Shown here: piece after piece, positions 20,193 through 29,553 of the stretch
Layout of the letters: each line of letters begins with the position of its first letter
How positions within the stretch are numbered: the stretch's first letter is position 1
Program-made: the position numbers and the translations under genes
The notes under the pieces: model-generated
Databases searched by the model: none
What the model was told of the DNA's origin: nothing
The model's input: the letters and a program-made list of their open reading frames with translations, nothing else
Origin: RI-231 sp041394905
Lineage (GTDB): Bacteria; Acidobacteriota; Terriglobia; Bryobacterales; UBA6623
Assembly (NCBI GenBank): GCA_041394905.1
Contig: JAWKHJ010000007.1
Coordinates: 62,001 to 126,000, forward strand
DNA: 64,000 nucleotides
Reading direction: 5' to 3'

Positions 20193-21197
20193 TTAGCCCA
20201 AGACGGCGACCATGCGGCCGGCGAGTCGCCCCTCGCGCATCTCCTCGAACGCAGCCGGAACGCCGTCGAGCGAGCAGGTCTGGACTGCGGGACGCAGCCG
20301 GCCTTGCTCGGCCAGTGCGAAGACTGCGTCGAGATCGGCTTGACGGCCCAAAAAGCTTCCCTCGATGCGAAGCCCTTTGAGTACGACGTCAAGCAGCGGC
20401 AGCTCGATCGTCTCCGGCGCGAGACCGACCAAGACGAGACAACCGCCCCGGCGAACCACACGAGCCGCGTTGCGCACCGCGTCCCCGGCCGCGACGAACG
20501 AGATGGCCCCGTGGACGCCGCCGAGACTCTTGAACTGCTTGCGAAGATCGTCTGTCTCGGGATCGAGTGTGATCTCCGCACCAGCCTCGGCTGCGAGCCG
20601 ACGATTGGCTTGGTTGGGGTCGACGGCAACGACCCGCCAGCCTTCGAGCGAGGCCAATTGGATGGCCAGCTGACCCAATCCTCCTGCGCCCCAAACGGCG
20701 AGCCAGCACCCGGGCTCAAGCGCCGCCGTCTTCACTGCGCGGTAGGCCGTCCAACCGGCGCAGCAGAGCGGCGCCGCAACCTCGGCGGCCAAACCGGCCG
20801 GCACGCGCGCCACGCAGTCGGCCTGTGCCAGCGCGAGCGCGGCGAACGCTCCATCGACGTGATAGCCGCGATTGCGCTGCCGCGCACACAGCTCGGGCCG
20901 CCCGGCGGCGCAAACCTCACATTCGCCGCAGCCCCCATAGAGGTACGTCAGCCCCACGCGGTCGCCTGGCTGGAGGCCGATCACGCCCGCGCCTACGCTC
21001 TCCACCACACCAATCCCTTCGTGGCCCAGGGTCAGTGGCGTCTGCGGCAATTTCTCGAGCGATTGTATGAATAGATCCGAGCGGCAGAGCCCGCAGGCCT
21101 CCACTCGAACGAGCGCTTCGCCGGGCTTGGGCTCCGGCTCCGGCGCATCCACAACATCTATGGCGGAGCGGGCTTGGGTGAGCCGGGCGGCTTTCAT
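20193..21197 (-). CDS. Zinc-dependent alcohol dehydrogenase
   Basis: 334 residues, a medium-chain dehydrogenase. C-G-L-C-R-S-D gives the catalytic zinc Cys, and G-H-E-G-I-G-V-V the GHE zinc motif. G-G-C-G-E-C-E-V-C followed by a further Cys is the structural zinc site. The nucleotide-binding motif is G-A-G-G-L-G (about 175-180), and V-D-P-N-Q at the end of beta-2 suggests NAD(H). It oxidises an alcohol or reduces an aldehyde; the family resembles AdhA/AdhP-type broad-range enzymes. The gene is convergent with TonB receptor 1 and divergent from the methyltransferase. Confidence 0.9.
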   Translation of the reverse strand: MKAARLTQARSAIDVVDAPEPEPKPGEALVRVEACGLCRSDLFIQSLEKLPQTPLTLGHEGIGVVESVGAGVIGLQPGDRVGLTYLYGGCGECEVCAAGRPELCARQRNRGYHVDGAFAALALAQADCVARVPAGLAAEVAAPLCCAGWTAYRAVKTAALEPGCWLAVWGAGGLGQLAIQLASLEGWRVVAVDPNQANRRLAAEAGAEITLDPETDDLRKQFKSLGGVHGAISFVAAGDAVRNAARVVRRGGCLVLVGLAPETIELPLLDVVLKGLRIEGSFLGRQADLDAVFALAEQGRLRPAVQTCSLDGVPAAFEEMREGRLAGRMVAVLG

Positions 21198-21396
21198 CCT
21201 CGCAACCGTATCAAAGCAGACCGCTTATCCACAATGGACGTGCTAAAGTGTGGTGCATTCGGGTCGTGGTATCGCTTCTCTCAACTTGATTCCGCCTAAG
21301 CCACAGCCGCTGTAAACCGACGCCCCATGGCGCGCGTCATAAACAGTAAGTCACCCGAGGTTGAGGCTTGCGCACGGATCGATCGGGAAAGGTGGA
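21198..21396 (+). promoter_or_regulatory. Divergent intergenic region, zinc alcohol dehydrogenase/methyltransferase
   Basis: These 199 bp separate two divergent genes and should hold both promoters. I see no convincing paired -35/-10 set and no hairpin. It contains a single TTATCCACA (21225-21233), a DnaA-box match judged incidental. Confidence 0.35.
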
Positions 21397-21994
21397 ATGA
21401 GAATGCTCAGGAATTTCGCAGTTCGGCAGCCGCGCTTGGCGCGGCGGTTCGTGATAACCCTCGCTCTGACCATTGGCGGCGGAGTGGCGAACGCGCAGAA
21501 CCAAATCGTTGACCCGCGCTTGCTCGCGCCTTACGTTCCGACGCCCGAAAGCGTCGTCGAACAGATGCTCGACGCTGCCGGGGTGACCAAGGACGACGTC
21601 GTTTACGATCTGGGCTCGGGCGACGGCCGCATCCTCATCGCCGCAGCAGAAGAGTTTCACGCCAAAGCCGTCGGCATCGAGATCAACCCGACCCTCGTGG
21701 CGCAAACGCGCAAGAAAGTCGAAGAGTTAGGGCTCTCTGACCTCGTCACCGTGCAGCAAGCCCACTTGATGGACGCCGACTTGAGCCCGGCGACCGTCGT
21801 TATGGTCTATCTGCTGAGCTCTTCGAATGAGCAGCTCAAGCCCAAGTTCGAGAAGAGCTTGCCCCCGCGCCCGCGTGGTCTCGCACGACTTCCAGTTCCG
21901 CGGCTGGAAGCCTTCCAAGACCATCGAAGGCACAGACGCGTCGCGCCCACACCGCATTTACGTCTACGAGATGGGCAAGCACCTTGCCCAGTAG
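21397..21994 (+). CDS. Class I SAM-dependent methyltransferase with an N-terminal signal-like segment, one frameshift
   Basis: The ATG at 21397 follows a GGAAAGGTGG ribosome-binding region. The N-terminus has several arginines, then a hydrophobic stretch (about 18-30) ending G-V-A-N-A-Q, which looks like a cleavable signal peptide. After Y-V-P-T-P comes the SAM-binding motif V-Y-D-L-G-S-G-D-G-R-I and acidic loop V-G-I-E-I-N-P. The frame changes at a run of five C near 21855; removing one C continues into V-V-S-H-D-F and ends at 21994, giving 198 residues. The combination of a SAM enzyme and an export signal is odd, though such proteins recur in this phylum. The substrate is unknown. Confidence 0.8.
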
Positions 21995-22008
21995 CGGCCC
22001 CAGAACCG

Positions 22009-22014
22009 TATAAT
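22009..22014 (+). promoter_or_regulatory. -10 box TATAAT, 9 nt before a start codon
   Basis: Perfect TATAAT with TTGCCC (21984-21989) 19 bp upstream as a weak -35. The box ends 9 nt before the ATG at 22024, so transcription should begin within about 0-3 nt of the start codon. Confidence 0.5.
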
Positions 22015-22023
22015 GATGCGGCC

Positions 22024-23176
22024 ATGCGCCGCTTTCTCCTGACATTCCTTCTGGCTGCTTCCCTGCTTCCCTCCGCGGAGATTCGCGAGCGCGAAGCGTT
22101 CGCGAATCGCCCGGCAATCGTCGTCGCGAACGACAAGATCGAGCCTCACCGTGCTGCCGCTCTCTGAAGCCATGGCCGCGATCACTTTGCGGCAGGGCGA
22201 TTCGATCAACCCATTGTGGGACGCCATCCGCAACGACCGTGAGCAGGGGCGGCCCGAGCGTATCGCCGGCGGAACGGGTCATTTCGTGTGCGTGGACGGT
22301 TTCGGGCCGGTTTCCGCCGAAGAGGCTGCCGCCGGCTTGAGCGGACACGGTGAAGCGGCCAAGCTGCCCTGGGCGACGACCGGGGCCAAGAGCCGGGCGG
22401 GGTCGCCGAGCTGACACAAGCCGTCACCCTGCCGCGCGTGCAAGAGCTCTACACGCACGCTGTCGCTGCGCGATGGCGAAAATGTGGTGCGCGTGCATTC
22501 CACGCTCGAAAGCCTGCTCTCGTTCGATCGGCCTTCGGTCTGGGCGGAGCACGCCACCATCGGCTCGCCGTTCCTCGAACCCGGCGTCACAGTGGTCGAC
22601 ATGTCGGCCAACAAGGCCCTGGTGCGGCCTCGGGACAAACCCGTTCGCGGTCGGACCCACCGGTTGGTCGGCAGCGAAGAGTTCGAATGGCCCATGGCGC
22701 CGCTACAATCGGGCGGCAAAGTGGATCTGCGCGCTGCGCCGGTGGACCATGATTCGCTCGATCACACCGGTCACCTGATGACCAAGGGCGGCCCCTACGC
22801 CTGGGTCACCGCCGTCCATCCCAAGCGCGGCCTCGTGCTGGGCTACTTGTTCAAGACTTCCGAATACCCCTGGCTGCAGACGTGGGAGAACTATCCCGCC
22901 CAGGGCATGATGGCGCGTGGTCTCGAGTTCGGTACGCAGGCATTCGATTTGCCGCGCCGCCAAGTGATCACCGAGAATCGCCTGTTCGGCGAGCTGCTCT
23001 ACCGCTGGCTGCCAGCGATGTCGAAGATCGAGACGACATACTTGATGTTCTGGTCGCCCACGCCGGAAGGGTTCTCCGGCGTCAGCTCGGTCGAGCTTTC
23101 CGGCGGCAAGTTGACCCTGCAGGACGACCGCTCGGGCAAAACGTTGACCCTGCCCACGCGCCAGACGCTCGAGTAG
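22024..23176 (+). CDS. Secreted galactose-mutarotase-like protein of unknown function, about three frameshifts
   Basis: The Sec signal spans about residues 1-18. Recognisable blocks are F-V-C-V-D-G-F-G, H-G-E-A-A-K-L-P-W, R-V-H-S-T-L-E-S-L-L-S-F-D, A-E-H-A-T-I-G-S-P-F-L and W-L-Q-T-W-E-N-Y-P. The H-G-E and A-E-H blocks and the strand pattern resemble aldose-1-epimerase/galactose-mutarotase folds, so binding of a sugar is plausible, but I do not recognise a characterised family. Indels lie near 22148, 22395 and 22460. It starts 29 bp after the methyltransferase and is followed by the sulfatase after 21 bp. The three may work on one exported glycan substrate (inference). Confidence 0.6.
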
Positions 23177-23197
23177 GCCCGTCGGGCGCGCGGAATT

Positions 23198-24509
23198 ATG
23201 CGCAAGCTGCTCATCCTGCTCGCGTTGACCTCCGCCCTAAGGGCGGCGCCGCCGAACATCCTACTCATCTTCGCCGACGATCTGGGCTACGCGGATGTCG
23301 GTGTGTTCGGCGCACGCAACATCCGGACACCAAACCTCGACCGCTTGGCCGCCGAAGGCGCGGCTGACTGCGCACCTGGTCGCCTCGCCGGTCTGCTCGC
23401 CTTCCCGCGCCGGATTGCTGACAGGCCGCTACCCGCAGCGCACAGGCATCGTCGGCGTCTTGCGCGATCACCATGACGCAATTGGCCTGGATCTGGACGA
23501 ACGCACGATAGCCGACCAACTCTCAGCCGCTGGCTACGAGACGGCGCTGATCGGGAAGTGGCATGGCATCCCAGAAACCTACCGCCCCCTGCAACGCGGC
23601 TTTGCGCACGCCTTCGGCTTCCTCAGCGGCACGATCGACTATTACACACACCTCTCACGCGGCGGCGGACGCAAGGGTCTTCCCGTGCTCTCTCGCGACG
23701 GAGAGCCGTTCGAGTCCGAGGGTTATTTCCCCGATCGGCTCGCCGACGAGGTCGTGCGTTACCTCAGCGCCCCACACGAGCAGCCGTTCTTCCTGTTCTA
23801 TTCGCTCGGCCTGCCCCATACGCCCTTGCAGGCGCCGCCGGATTCGCAAGCGCGCAGCGACGCGGCCGTTTACCGCGCGATGGTCGAGCGGCTGGACCGC
23901 AACGTGGGCCGCGCGCTCGATGTGCTCGACCGCACGGGCTTGGCCGAGAACACGCTCGTCGTCTTCCTCTCCGACCATGGCTGGGACGTGCGGCGCAGAG
24001 GCGGACCGGGTTCGAACCGCCCCTTTCGGGGCGGCAAGTACCAGCTGACCGAGGGCGGGCTGCGGACGCCAACGCTCGCGCGCTGGCCGAGCCGCATCCC
24101 CGCCGGCCGGACGCTCGACGAGCCTTCGATCGCCCTTGATTGGCTGCCCACCTTTCGGGAAGCCGCCAAAGTCTCCGCTCCGCCGCCGAACCCGCTCGAT
24201 GGCGTCAGCCTGTTAGGCTATCTCACGAGCGGCGAAGTTCCTCCGCCGCGCACATTGTTCTGGGCCTTCCGCGACGACCTGACGGGAACGCCCGCAAGCT
24301 ACGCCGCCCGCCGAGGCCGTTGGAAGTACTTGCGCGTCGGCGACCGCGAAGCGCTCTACAACCTCGACGCCGATCCAGGCGAAACGCGCGACCTCTCAGG
24401 TCCGCAGCCGGAAATCTTTCGCGCCTTGCAAGATGCTGTCGAGCGCTGGCGCGCCGAGGTAGGCGAGCCACAGTGGGTCTCGAAACCTCCGCCGCCGGCC
24501 GAGCCGTAG
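23198..24509 (+). CDS. S1-family sulfatase (1), one frameshift
   Basis: The Sec signal is followed by P-N-I-L-L-I-F-A-D-D-L-G-Y, the metal-binding Asp pair of sulfatases. The frame changes near 23357 in a GCG repeat, and the protein continues with V-C-S-P-S-R-A-G-L-L-T-G-R, the C-x-P-x-R site whose Cys becomes formylglycine. I-G-K-W-H-G and F-L-S-D-H-G-W are also present. It ends with the usual Y-N-L-D-A-D-P-G-E. It should hydrolyse sulfate esters on glycans in the periplasm. It needs a formylglycine-generating enzyme, which is not encoded in this window. The gene follows the mutarotase-like gene by 21 bp. Confidence 0.92.
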
Positions 24510-24517
24510 GAGGATCG

Positions 24518-24529
24518 CCGCAATTGCGG
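24518..24529. promoter_or_regulatory. 12-bp perfect palindrome upstream of aqpZ
   Basis: CCGCAATTGCGG reads identically on both strands. It sits in the 49-bp gap between the sulfatase stop and the aqpZ start, 29 bp before the ATG. It is a plausible operator; no T-run follows, so it is not a terminator. Confidence 0.4.
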
Positions 24530-24558
24530 AATAGGACGTCGAGAGAACTACGGGAGAA

Positions 24559-25265
24559 ATGGCCATGACGTTAGGAAAGAGACTGGCTGCGGAAGCCCTC
24601 GGAACGTTCTGGCTCGTCTTCGGAGGTTGCGGCGCTGCCGTGACGTCGGCGGCGTTTCCTGAGATCGGCATCGGTCTGCTGGGCGTCGCGATGGCCTTTG
24701 GGCTGACGGTGCTGACGATGGCGTACGCGATCGGCCACATCTCCGGAAGCCACCTCAACCCTGCGGTCACAATCGGCCTCATCGCAGGCAGACGCTTCCT
24801 GCCTCAGACGCGTTGCCCTACATCGTCGCGCAGGTCATCGGCGGGATCGTCGGGGCCAGCGTCCTTTATGTGATCGCGAGTGGACAGCCCGACTTCGACC
24901 TCAGCGCGGGTTTTGCGTCGAACGGATTCGGCGAGCACTCGCCCGGCGGCTACCCCCTGCTTTCGGCCGCAGTCTCGGAGACGGTTCTGACGTTCATGTT
25001 CTTGGTCATCATCCTCGGAGCCACAGATGGACGCGCTCCTGATGGCTTCGCTCCGATCGCCATCGGTCTGGGGCTCACTTTGATCCACTTGATCGGCATC
25101 CCAGTGACGAACCTATCGGTCAACCCGGCGCGCAGCACTGGACCGGCGTTATGGGTCGGCGGCTGGGCGCTCGAACAGCTTTGGCTGTTCTGGCTCGCGC
25201 CGATTCTGGGAGCTTCGCTGGCTGGAGTCGCCTACAACGCCTTCGCTACGCCGGAAAAAGTTTAG
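24559..25265 (+). CDS. aqpZ: Aquaporin Z, one frameshift
   Basis: It has six transmembrane segments and the two half-helix motifs S-H-L-N-P-A-V-T and L-S-V-N-P-A-R-S of the major intrinsic protein family. E-A-L-G-T-F-W-L-V-F near the start is typical of AqpZ. The frame changes near 24800; adding one C restores R-F-P-A-S-D-A-L-P-Y-I-V-A-Q and gives 235 residues, the normal AqpZ length. It is a water channel of the inner membrane. GGGAG precedes the ATG at 24559; a second in-frame ATG at 24565 has better spacing. A perfect 12-bp palindrome lies upstream. Confidence 0.93.
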
Positions 25266-25327
25266 TGGCATTCCGTGCGCGGGAGATGGTCGGGCCGCGG
25301 CCCGACTGGACTATCCTGAAGTCCGTC

Positions 25328-27653
25328 ATGCGCCGCGCCTTGCCCTTCCTCGTACTGCTCACGCTGCTCGCTTGCGACCGCGCCCCGGCGCCCGAGTCGG
25401 CAAGCTCCCTGCTCGAACAGGCCAAGAGCCGACTGTCCAAGGTCGAGGGCGAGGTTGCTCTCCCAGGCCTCGAAGCGCCGGTCGAGATCCTGCGCGACAA
25501 GTGGGGCATCGCGCACATCTACGCGCAGAACCAGCACGACCTGTTCTTCGCGCAGGGCTACGTCGCCGCGCAAGATCGCCTCTACCAGATCGAGATCTGG
25601 CGGCGAACCGGCGCGGGCGAGCTTGCCGAAGTTTTTGGGCCCGACTACGTCGACCGCGACCGCATCGCGCGTCTGGTGCGCTACCGCGGTGACATGGAGG
25701 CCGAATGGGCGAGCTATTCCCCCGACACCAAGCAGATCGCCGAGGCCTTCACCGCCGGCATCAACGCCTACGTGGATGAGAATCGCGACAACCTTCCGAT
25801 CGAGTTTGAGCTGCTTGACTTTGAACCCGGCCGCTGGCAGGCCGAAGACGTGCTCCTGCGCGTCGCCGGCCTGTTGATGGTGCGCAACGTCAGCCAGGAG
25901 ATCGCTCGTAGCGAGATGATCGCCAAGCTCGGCGTCGAGAAGACCGACCGCTTCTTCCCCACTGATCCCAAGGTGAAGATCGAGCCCGACCCGGACCTCG
26001 ACCTAAATGGTCTCGACGAGCGGGTGATCGCCGCCTACCGCCGTGCCGTCTCGATCCCCAAGCTCGACGAGCAGACGCAGGGCTCAAACAACTGGGTCGT
26101 CTCGGGCAAGCTGAGCGAGACCGGCAAGCCGCTGCTCGCCTCAGACCCGCACCGGCCCGTCATCCTGCCTTCGCTGCGCTACCTGGTCCACCTCAACGCC
26201 CCGGGCTGGAACGTGATCGGCTCCGGCGAGCCCGCTCTGCCCGGCGTCGCCATCGGGCACAACGAGCGCGCCGGCTGGGGCTTCACCATCGTGCAGTTCG
26301 ACCTTGCGGACTTGTTCGTCGAGAAGCTCAATCCTGAGAACCCAAAGCAGTACCGCTACGGCGACGAGTGGCTCGAGATGGAGGTCGAGCAAGAGACCGT
26401 AAACGCGCGCGGCGCGGAGCCGACCACGGTTGCGCTCGAGTTTACACGCCACGGTCCTGTGATCTGGAAGGACCCCGACGGCGGCCGCGCCGTCGCGCTG
26501 CGCTGGGCCGGCCAGGAGCCGGGCACGGCGGGCTACCTGGGCTCGCTCGCCGTCGACCGCATCGCAAATTGGGACGACTTCGTCCAGGCCATGTCGGCCT
26601 GGAAAGTGCCTTCGGAGAACATGGTCTACGCCGACGTTGACGGCGACATCGGCTGGATCCCGTCCGGTCTGATGCCGATCCGCAAAAGGGCCGCGGCCTG
26701 CTGCCCGAGCCCGGCTGGAAGCCCGAGTATGGCTGGGAAGGATTCCGCACCGTCGCCGAGCTGCCACGCCTGCACAACCCGGCGCAGGGCTACATCGCGA
26801 CGGCGAACCACAACATCCTGCCCAAGGGTTACCCCACGATCTGGGTTTCGATTGGTCGGCCCCATACCGCTTCCAGCGCATCGACGAAGCGCTCGGCCAC
26901 GGCGGCCCGTTCACCATCGCGGACTTCGAGCGCCTGCAGCACGACGAAGGCTCCATCCCGGCACGCCAGATCGTCGGCATGCTGCGCGCGGCGAACGTCA
27001 GCCAGCCGCCCGAGGCCGTCGCGCTGCTCTCGGACTGGGACTTCGTGGTCGACAAGGACTCCGCCGCCGCGGCGCTGTTCGAGGTTTGGCTGCCGCGACT
27101 GCATAACGAGTACGTTGCATCGCAAGCGCCGCCGGCCGAGCAGGCATTGATCGCGGCGAACCTCCAGACCCCGACCTTGATCGCCGGCCTCGGCGAGCTC
27201 GTCGACTCGCAGCGCGCGCTCGTCTTAGGCGAGTCGCTCAAGGACGCCTGGGCGGAAACGCGCGGCCTGTTGGGCGACGACCCGGCGAAGTGGCGCTGGG
27301 GATCGCTGCACCACATCCTCTTCGAGCATCCGCTGGCCAACACGGCGGAACGGCGGGAAGCTTTCAACTTGGGGCCGGTCGAACGCGGCGGCGACTCGAT
27401 GACGCCCAACGCCACCGGCGGCCCGAAGTTCTCGCAAGCCACCGGCGCCAGCTACCGCCACATCCTAGACTTTGCCGACTGGGACCGCTCGGTCTTCACG
27501 AGCACGCCCGGACAGTCCGGTCAGCCCGGCTCGCCGCACTACGGCGACCTCCTGCCGTTGTGGGCGAACCACGAGTATTCGCCGCTGGTCTACAGCCGCA
27601 AGGCCGTCGAAGAGGCAACCGAACACCGCCTGACGCTCAAGCCCGGGCAATAA
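25328..27653 (+). CDS. Penicillin acylase-family amidase, lipoprotein, two frameshifts
   Basis: The N-terminus is a lipoprotein signal (L-L-T-L-L-A-C). The alpha part has R-D-K-W-G-I-A-H-I-Y-A and Q-G-Y-V-A-A-Q-D-R-L. T-Q-G-S-N-N-W-V-V-S is the autocatalytic cleavage site; its Ser becomes the N-terminal nucleophile of the beta subunit. Single-base deletions near 26692 (A-run) and 26838 break the frame; restoring them gives 775 residues. The C-terminus has G-G-D-S-M-T-P-N and S-R-plus-aromatic blocks typical of the family. Relatives cleave penicillins, acyl-homoserine lactones or other N-acyl amides. The true substrate cannot be told from sequence. Confidence 0.9.
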
Positions 27654-27658
27654 TTCGC

Positions 27659-28483
27659 CTAGACGCCGGAATTCGCGTTGAATCCCCCATCGACCGGCAG
27701 CACCACGCCGGTGATGAAGCTCGCCAGCCGCTCCGAGGCCAGGAACAGCATCGCCCCTTTGAGCTCGTCCGGATTGCCCAGCCGCCCCATCGGCGTCTGT
27801 GCGTGGACGCGCTGGTAGCGCGGTGTCCACTCGCCCTGCGCATCCTTGGCAAGGTAGAGCAATTGCTCCGTCAGAAAGAACCCTGGCGCGAGCGCATTCA
27901 CACGGATACCGACCGGCGCCAGGTGGACGGCGAGCCACTCGGTGAAGTTGCTCACCGAGGCCTTAGCCGCCGAATAGGCCGGAATCTTCGAAAGCGGCCG
28001 GAACGCGTTCATCGACGAGATGTTGATGATGGCGCCTTTTCGCCGCTCGACCATGTCGAGGGTCAGCTTCTGGCTGGGCAGTAGCGTACCCATGAAGTTC
28101 AGGTCAAAGGTCTTTTGGAACGGTTCGAGATCGAGCGCGTAGAACGACTGCTCGAGCTCGGCCGGGTCGCCGAGCTGCTCGACGCCAGTGGTCGCGGCGG
28201 CGACGTTTCCGCCTGCGCCGTTGACCAGGATGTCGATCGGCCCCAAGCGCCGCCGGATCTCGCCCGCCGCCGCCTCGAGCGAGCTCGCCGAAAGCACGTC
28301 GCACTCCACGCCGATCGCGCCGCCGCCGGCCTTCGCCGCGGCCTCTTCGGCCTTTTCGCCGCGAATGTCGAGCAGCGCCACGCGCGCCCCCGCCTCCACG
28401 AACGCCTCGGCGAAGGCGCCGCACAGCACGCCCCCTCCGCCGGTAATCGCGACGGTCTTGCCTTTCAGGTCATCGAAGCTCAT
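27659..28483 (-). CDS. SDR-family oxidoreductase, D-mannonate oxidoreductase (fructuronate reductase)-like
   Basis: 274 residues, a classical short-chain dehydrogenase. The nucleotide motif T-G-G-G-G-V-L-C and L-D-I-R after beta-2 favour NAD(H). N-G-A-G-G-N, then I-N-I-S-S-M-N-A-F with the catalytic Ser, and Y-S-A-A-K with Tyr and Lys complete the site. The signature N-A-F-R-P-L-S-K-I-P-A-Y-S and A-P-G-F-F-L-T-E-Q closely match the SDR-type D-mannonate oxidoreductases of hexuronate catabolism. It is divergent from iolC with 52 bp between, so it may serve the same sugar-acid/inositol pathway. Confidence 0.8.
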   Translation of the reverse strand: MSFDDLKGKTVAITGGGGVLCGAFAEAFVEAGARVALLDIRGEKAEEAAAKAGGGAIGVECDVLSASSLEAAAGEIRRRLGPIDILVNGAGGNVAAATTGVEQLGDPAELEQSFYALDLEPFQKTFDLNFMGTLLPSQKLTLDMVERRKGAIINISSMNAFRPLSKIPAYSAAKASVSNFTEWLAVHLAPVGIRVNALAPGFFLTEQLLYLAKDAQGEWTPRYQRVHAQTPMGRLGNPDELKGAMLFLASERLASFITGVVLPVDGGFNANSGV

Positions 28484-28535
28484 AGGACTGCGCGTACCAG
28501 TATGACGACCTGCCGCGTATCATGGTGAGTCGTCC

Positions 28536-29549
28536 ATGAGCGAACCTTCCTTCGACATCGTCTGCCTGGGCCGCAACGGCCTCGATTTGTACTCGAACGA
28601 CATCGGCGCGGCTTTCCCCGACATCAAGACGTTCTCGGCCTACGTCGGCGGCTCGCCCTCGAACATCGCCGTCGGAACGAAGCGCCTGGGGCTGCGCTCG
28701 GCGATGGTGAGCGCCGTCGGGCCGGACCCGGTTGGCGAATTCGTCGTCGAGTTCTTTCGTCGCGAAGGCGTGGATACGGCCTCGATCCCGCAAAAGCCCG
28801 GCACGCGCACGGCAGCGGTGATCTTGGGGATCGAGCCGCCCGACCGCTTCCCGATGGTCTATTACCGCGACAACTGCGCCGATGTCGAGCTCTCGATCGA
28901 CGACGTCTTGGCGAGCCCCGTCGCCGACACGCGCACGCTGCTCATCGCCGGGACGAACCTGGCGCGCGAGCCTTGCCGCAGCGCGACCATCTTTGCGGCC
29001 GAGCGCGCCAAAGCGGCCGGAGCGCGCGTCGTGCTCGTGCTCGACCTGCGCGCCGACCAATGGCACGACCTGCGCGCCTACGGCGTGAACATGCGCGCCT
29101 TGCTGCCACTGACCAACGTGGTCATCGGCACGGCGTCGGAGGTGAAGGCGGCCATGCTGGTCGAAGGCATGGAGGTCGCCGTCGAGGGCTCGCAAGTCTC
29201 CGAAGCCAAGGTCTCAGGCGACCTCGAGGAAGGCGCAGAGCGCATCTTGGCCACGGGTGTCGAAGCGCTCGCGTTGACGCGTGGCGCCGACGGCGCGGCG
29301 GTCCACGTCGCCGGAGGCCAAGTCTTCGAAGCCGCGCCCTATCCGGTTGAGATCTACAACACGATCGGCGCTGGAGACGCCTTCGCCAGCGGCCTGCTCT
29401 ACGGCATGCGTAAGGGCTGGGACTGGCGAAAATCCGCCCGCATGGGTGCGGCCTGTGGCGCCATCGTCGTCACCCGCCACGGCTGCGCCAACTTCATGCC
29501 CACCGAGGCCGAAGCGCTTGCCTTTGTCGAGGAGCGCGGGGGTTTCTGA
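28536..29549 (+). CDS. iolC: 5-dehydro-2-deoxygluconokinase
   Basis: 337 residues of the PfkB (ribokinase) family. G-R-N-G-L-D-L-Y-S-N-D-I-G-A and F-S-A-Y-V-G-G-S-P-S-N-I-A are the IolC-specific N-terminal signature. N-T-I-G-A-G-D-A-F-A-S-G is the PfkB signature 2 with the catalytic Asp. It phosphorylates 2-deoxy-5-keto-D-gluconate in myo-inositol breakdown. TATCAT (28518-28523) lies 12 nt before the ATG. The Cgl0158-type aldolase gene follows 4 bp after the stop, which would split the phosphorylated product, so the two steps are encoded together. Other iol genes are absent from the window. Confidence 0.92.
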   Translation: MSEPSFDIVCLGRNGLDLYSNDIGAAFPDIKTFSAYVGGSPSNIAVGTKRLGLRSAMVSAVGPDPVGEFVVEFFRREGVDTASIPQKPGTRTAAVILGIEPPDRFPMVYYRDNCADVELSIDDVLASPVADTRTLLIAGTNLAREPCRSATIFAAERAKAAGARVVLVLDLRADQWHDLRAYGVNMRALLPLTNVVIGTASEVKAAMLVEGMEVAVEGSQVSEAKVSGDLEEGAERILATGVEALALTRGADGAAVHVAGGQVFEAAPYPVEIYNTIGAGDAFASGLLYGMRKGWDWRKSARMGAACGAIVVTRHGCANFMPTEAEALAFVEERGGF

Positions 29550-29553
29550 CGAT

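Noticed and set aside
21225..21233. Perfect DnaA box TTATCCACA as a sign of a replication origin
   Set aside because: Only one copy, no clustered boxes, no AT-rich unwinding region, and no dnaA, dnaN or gidA nearby.
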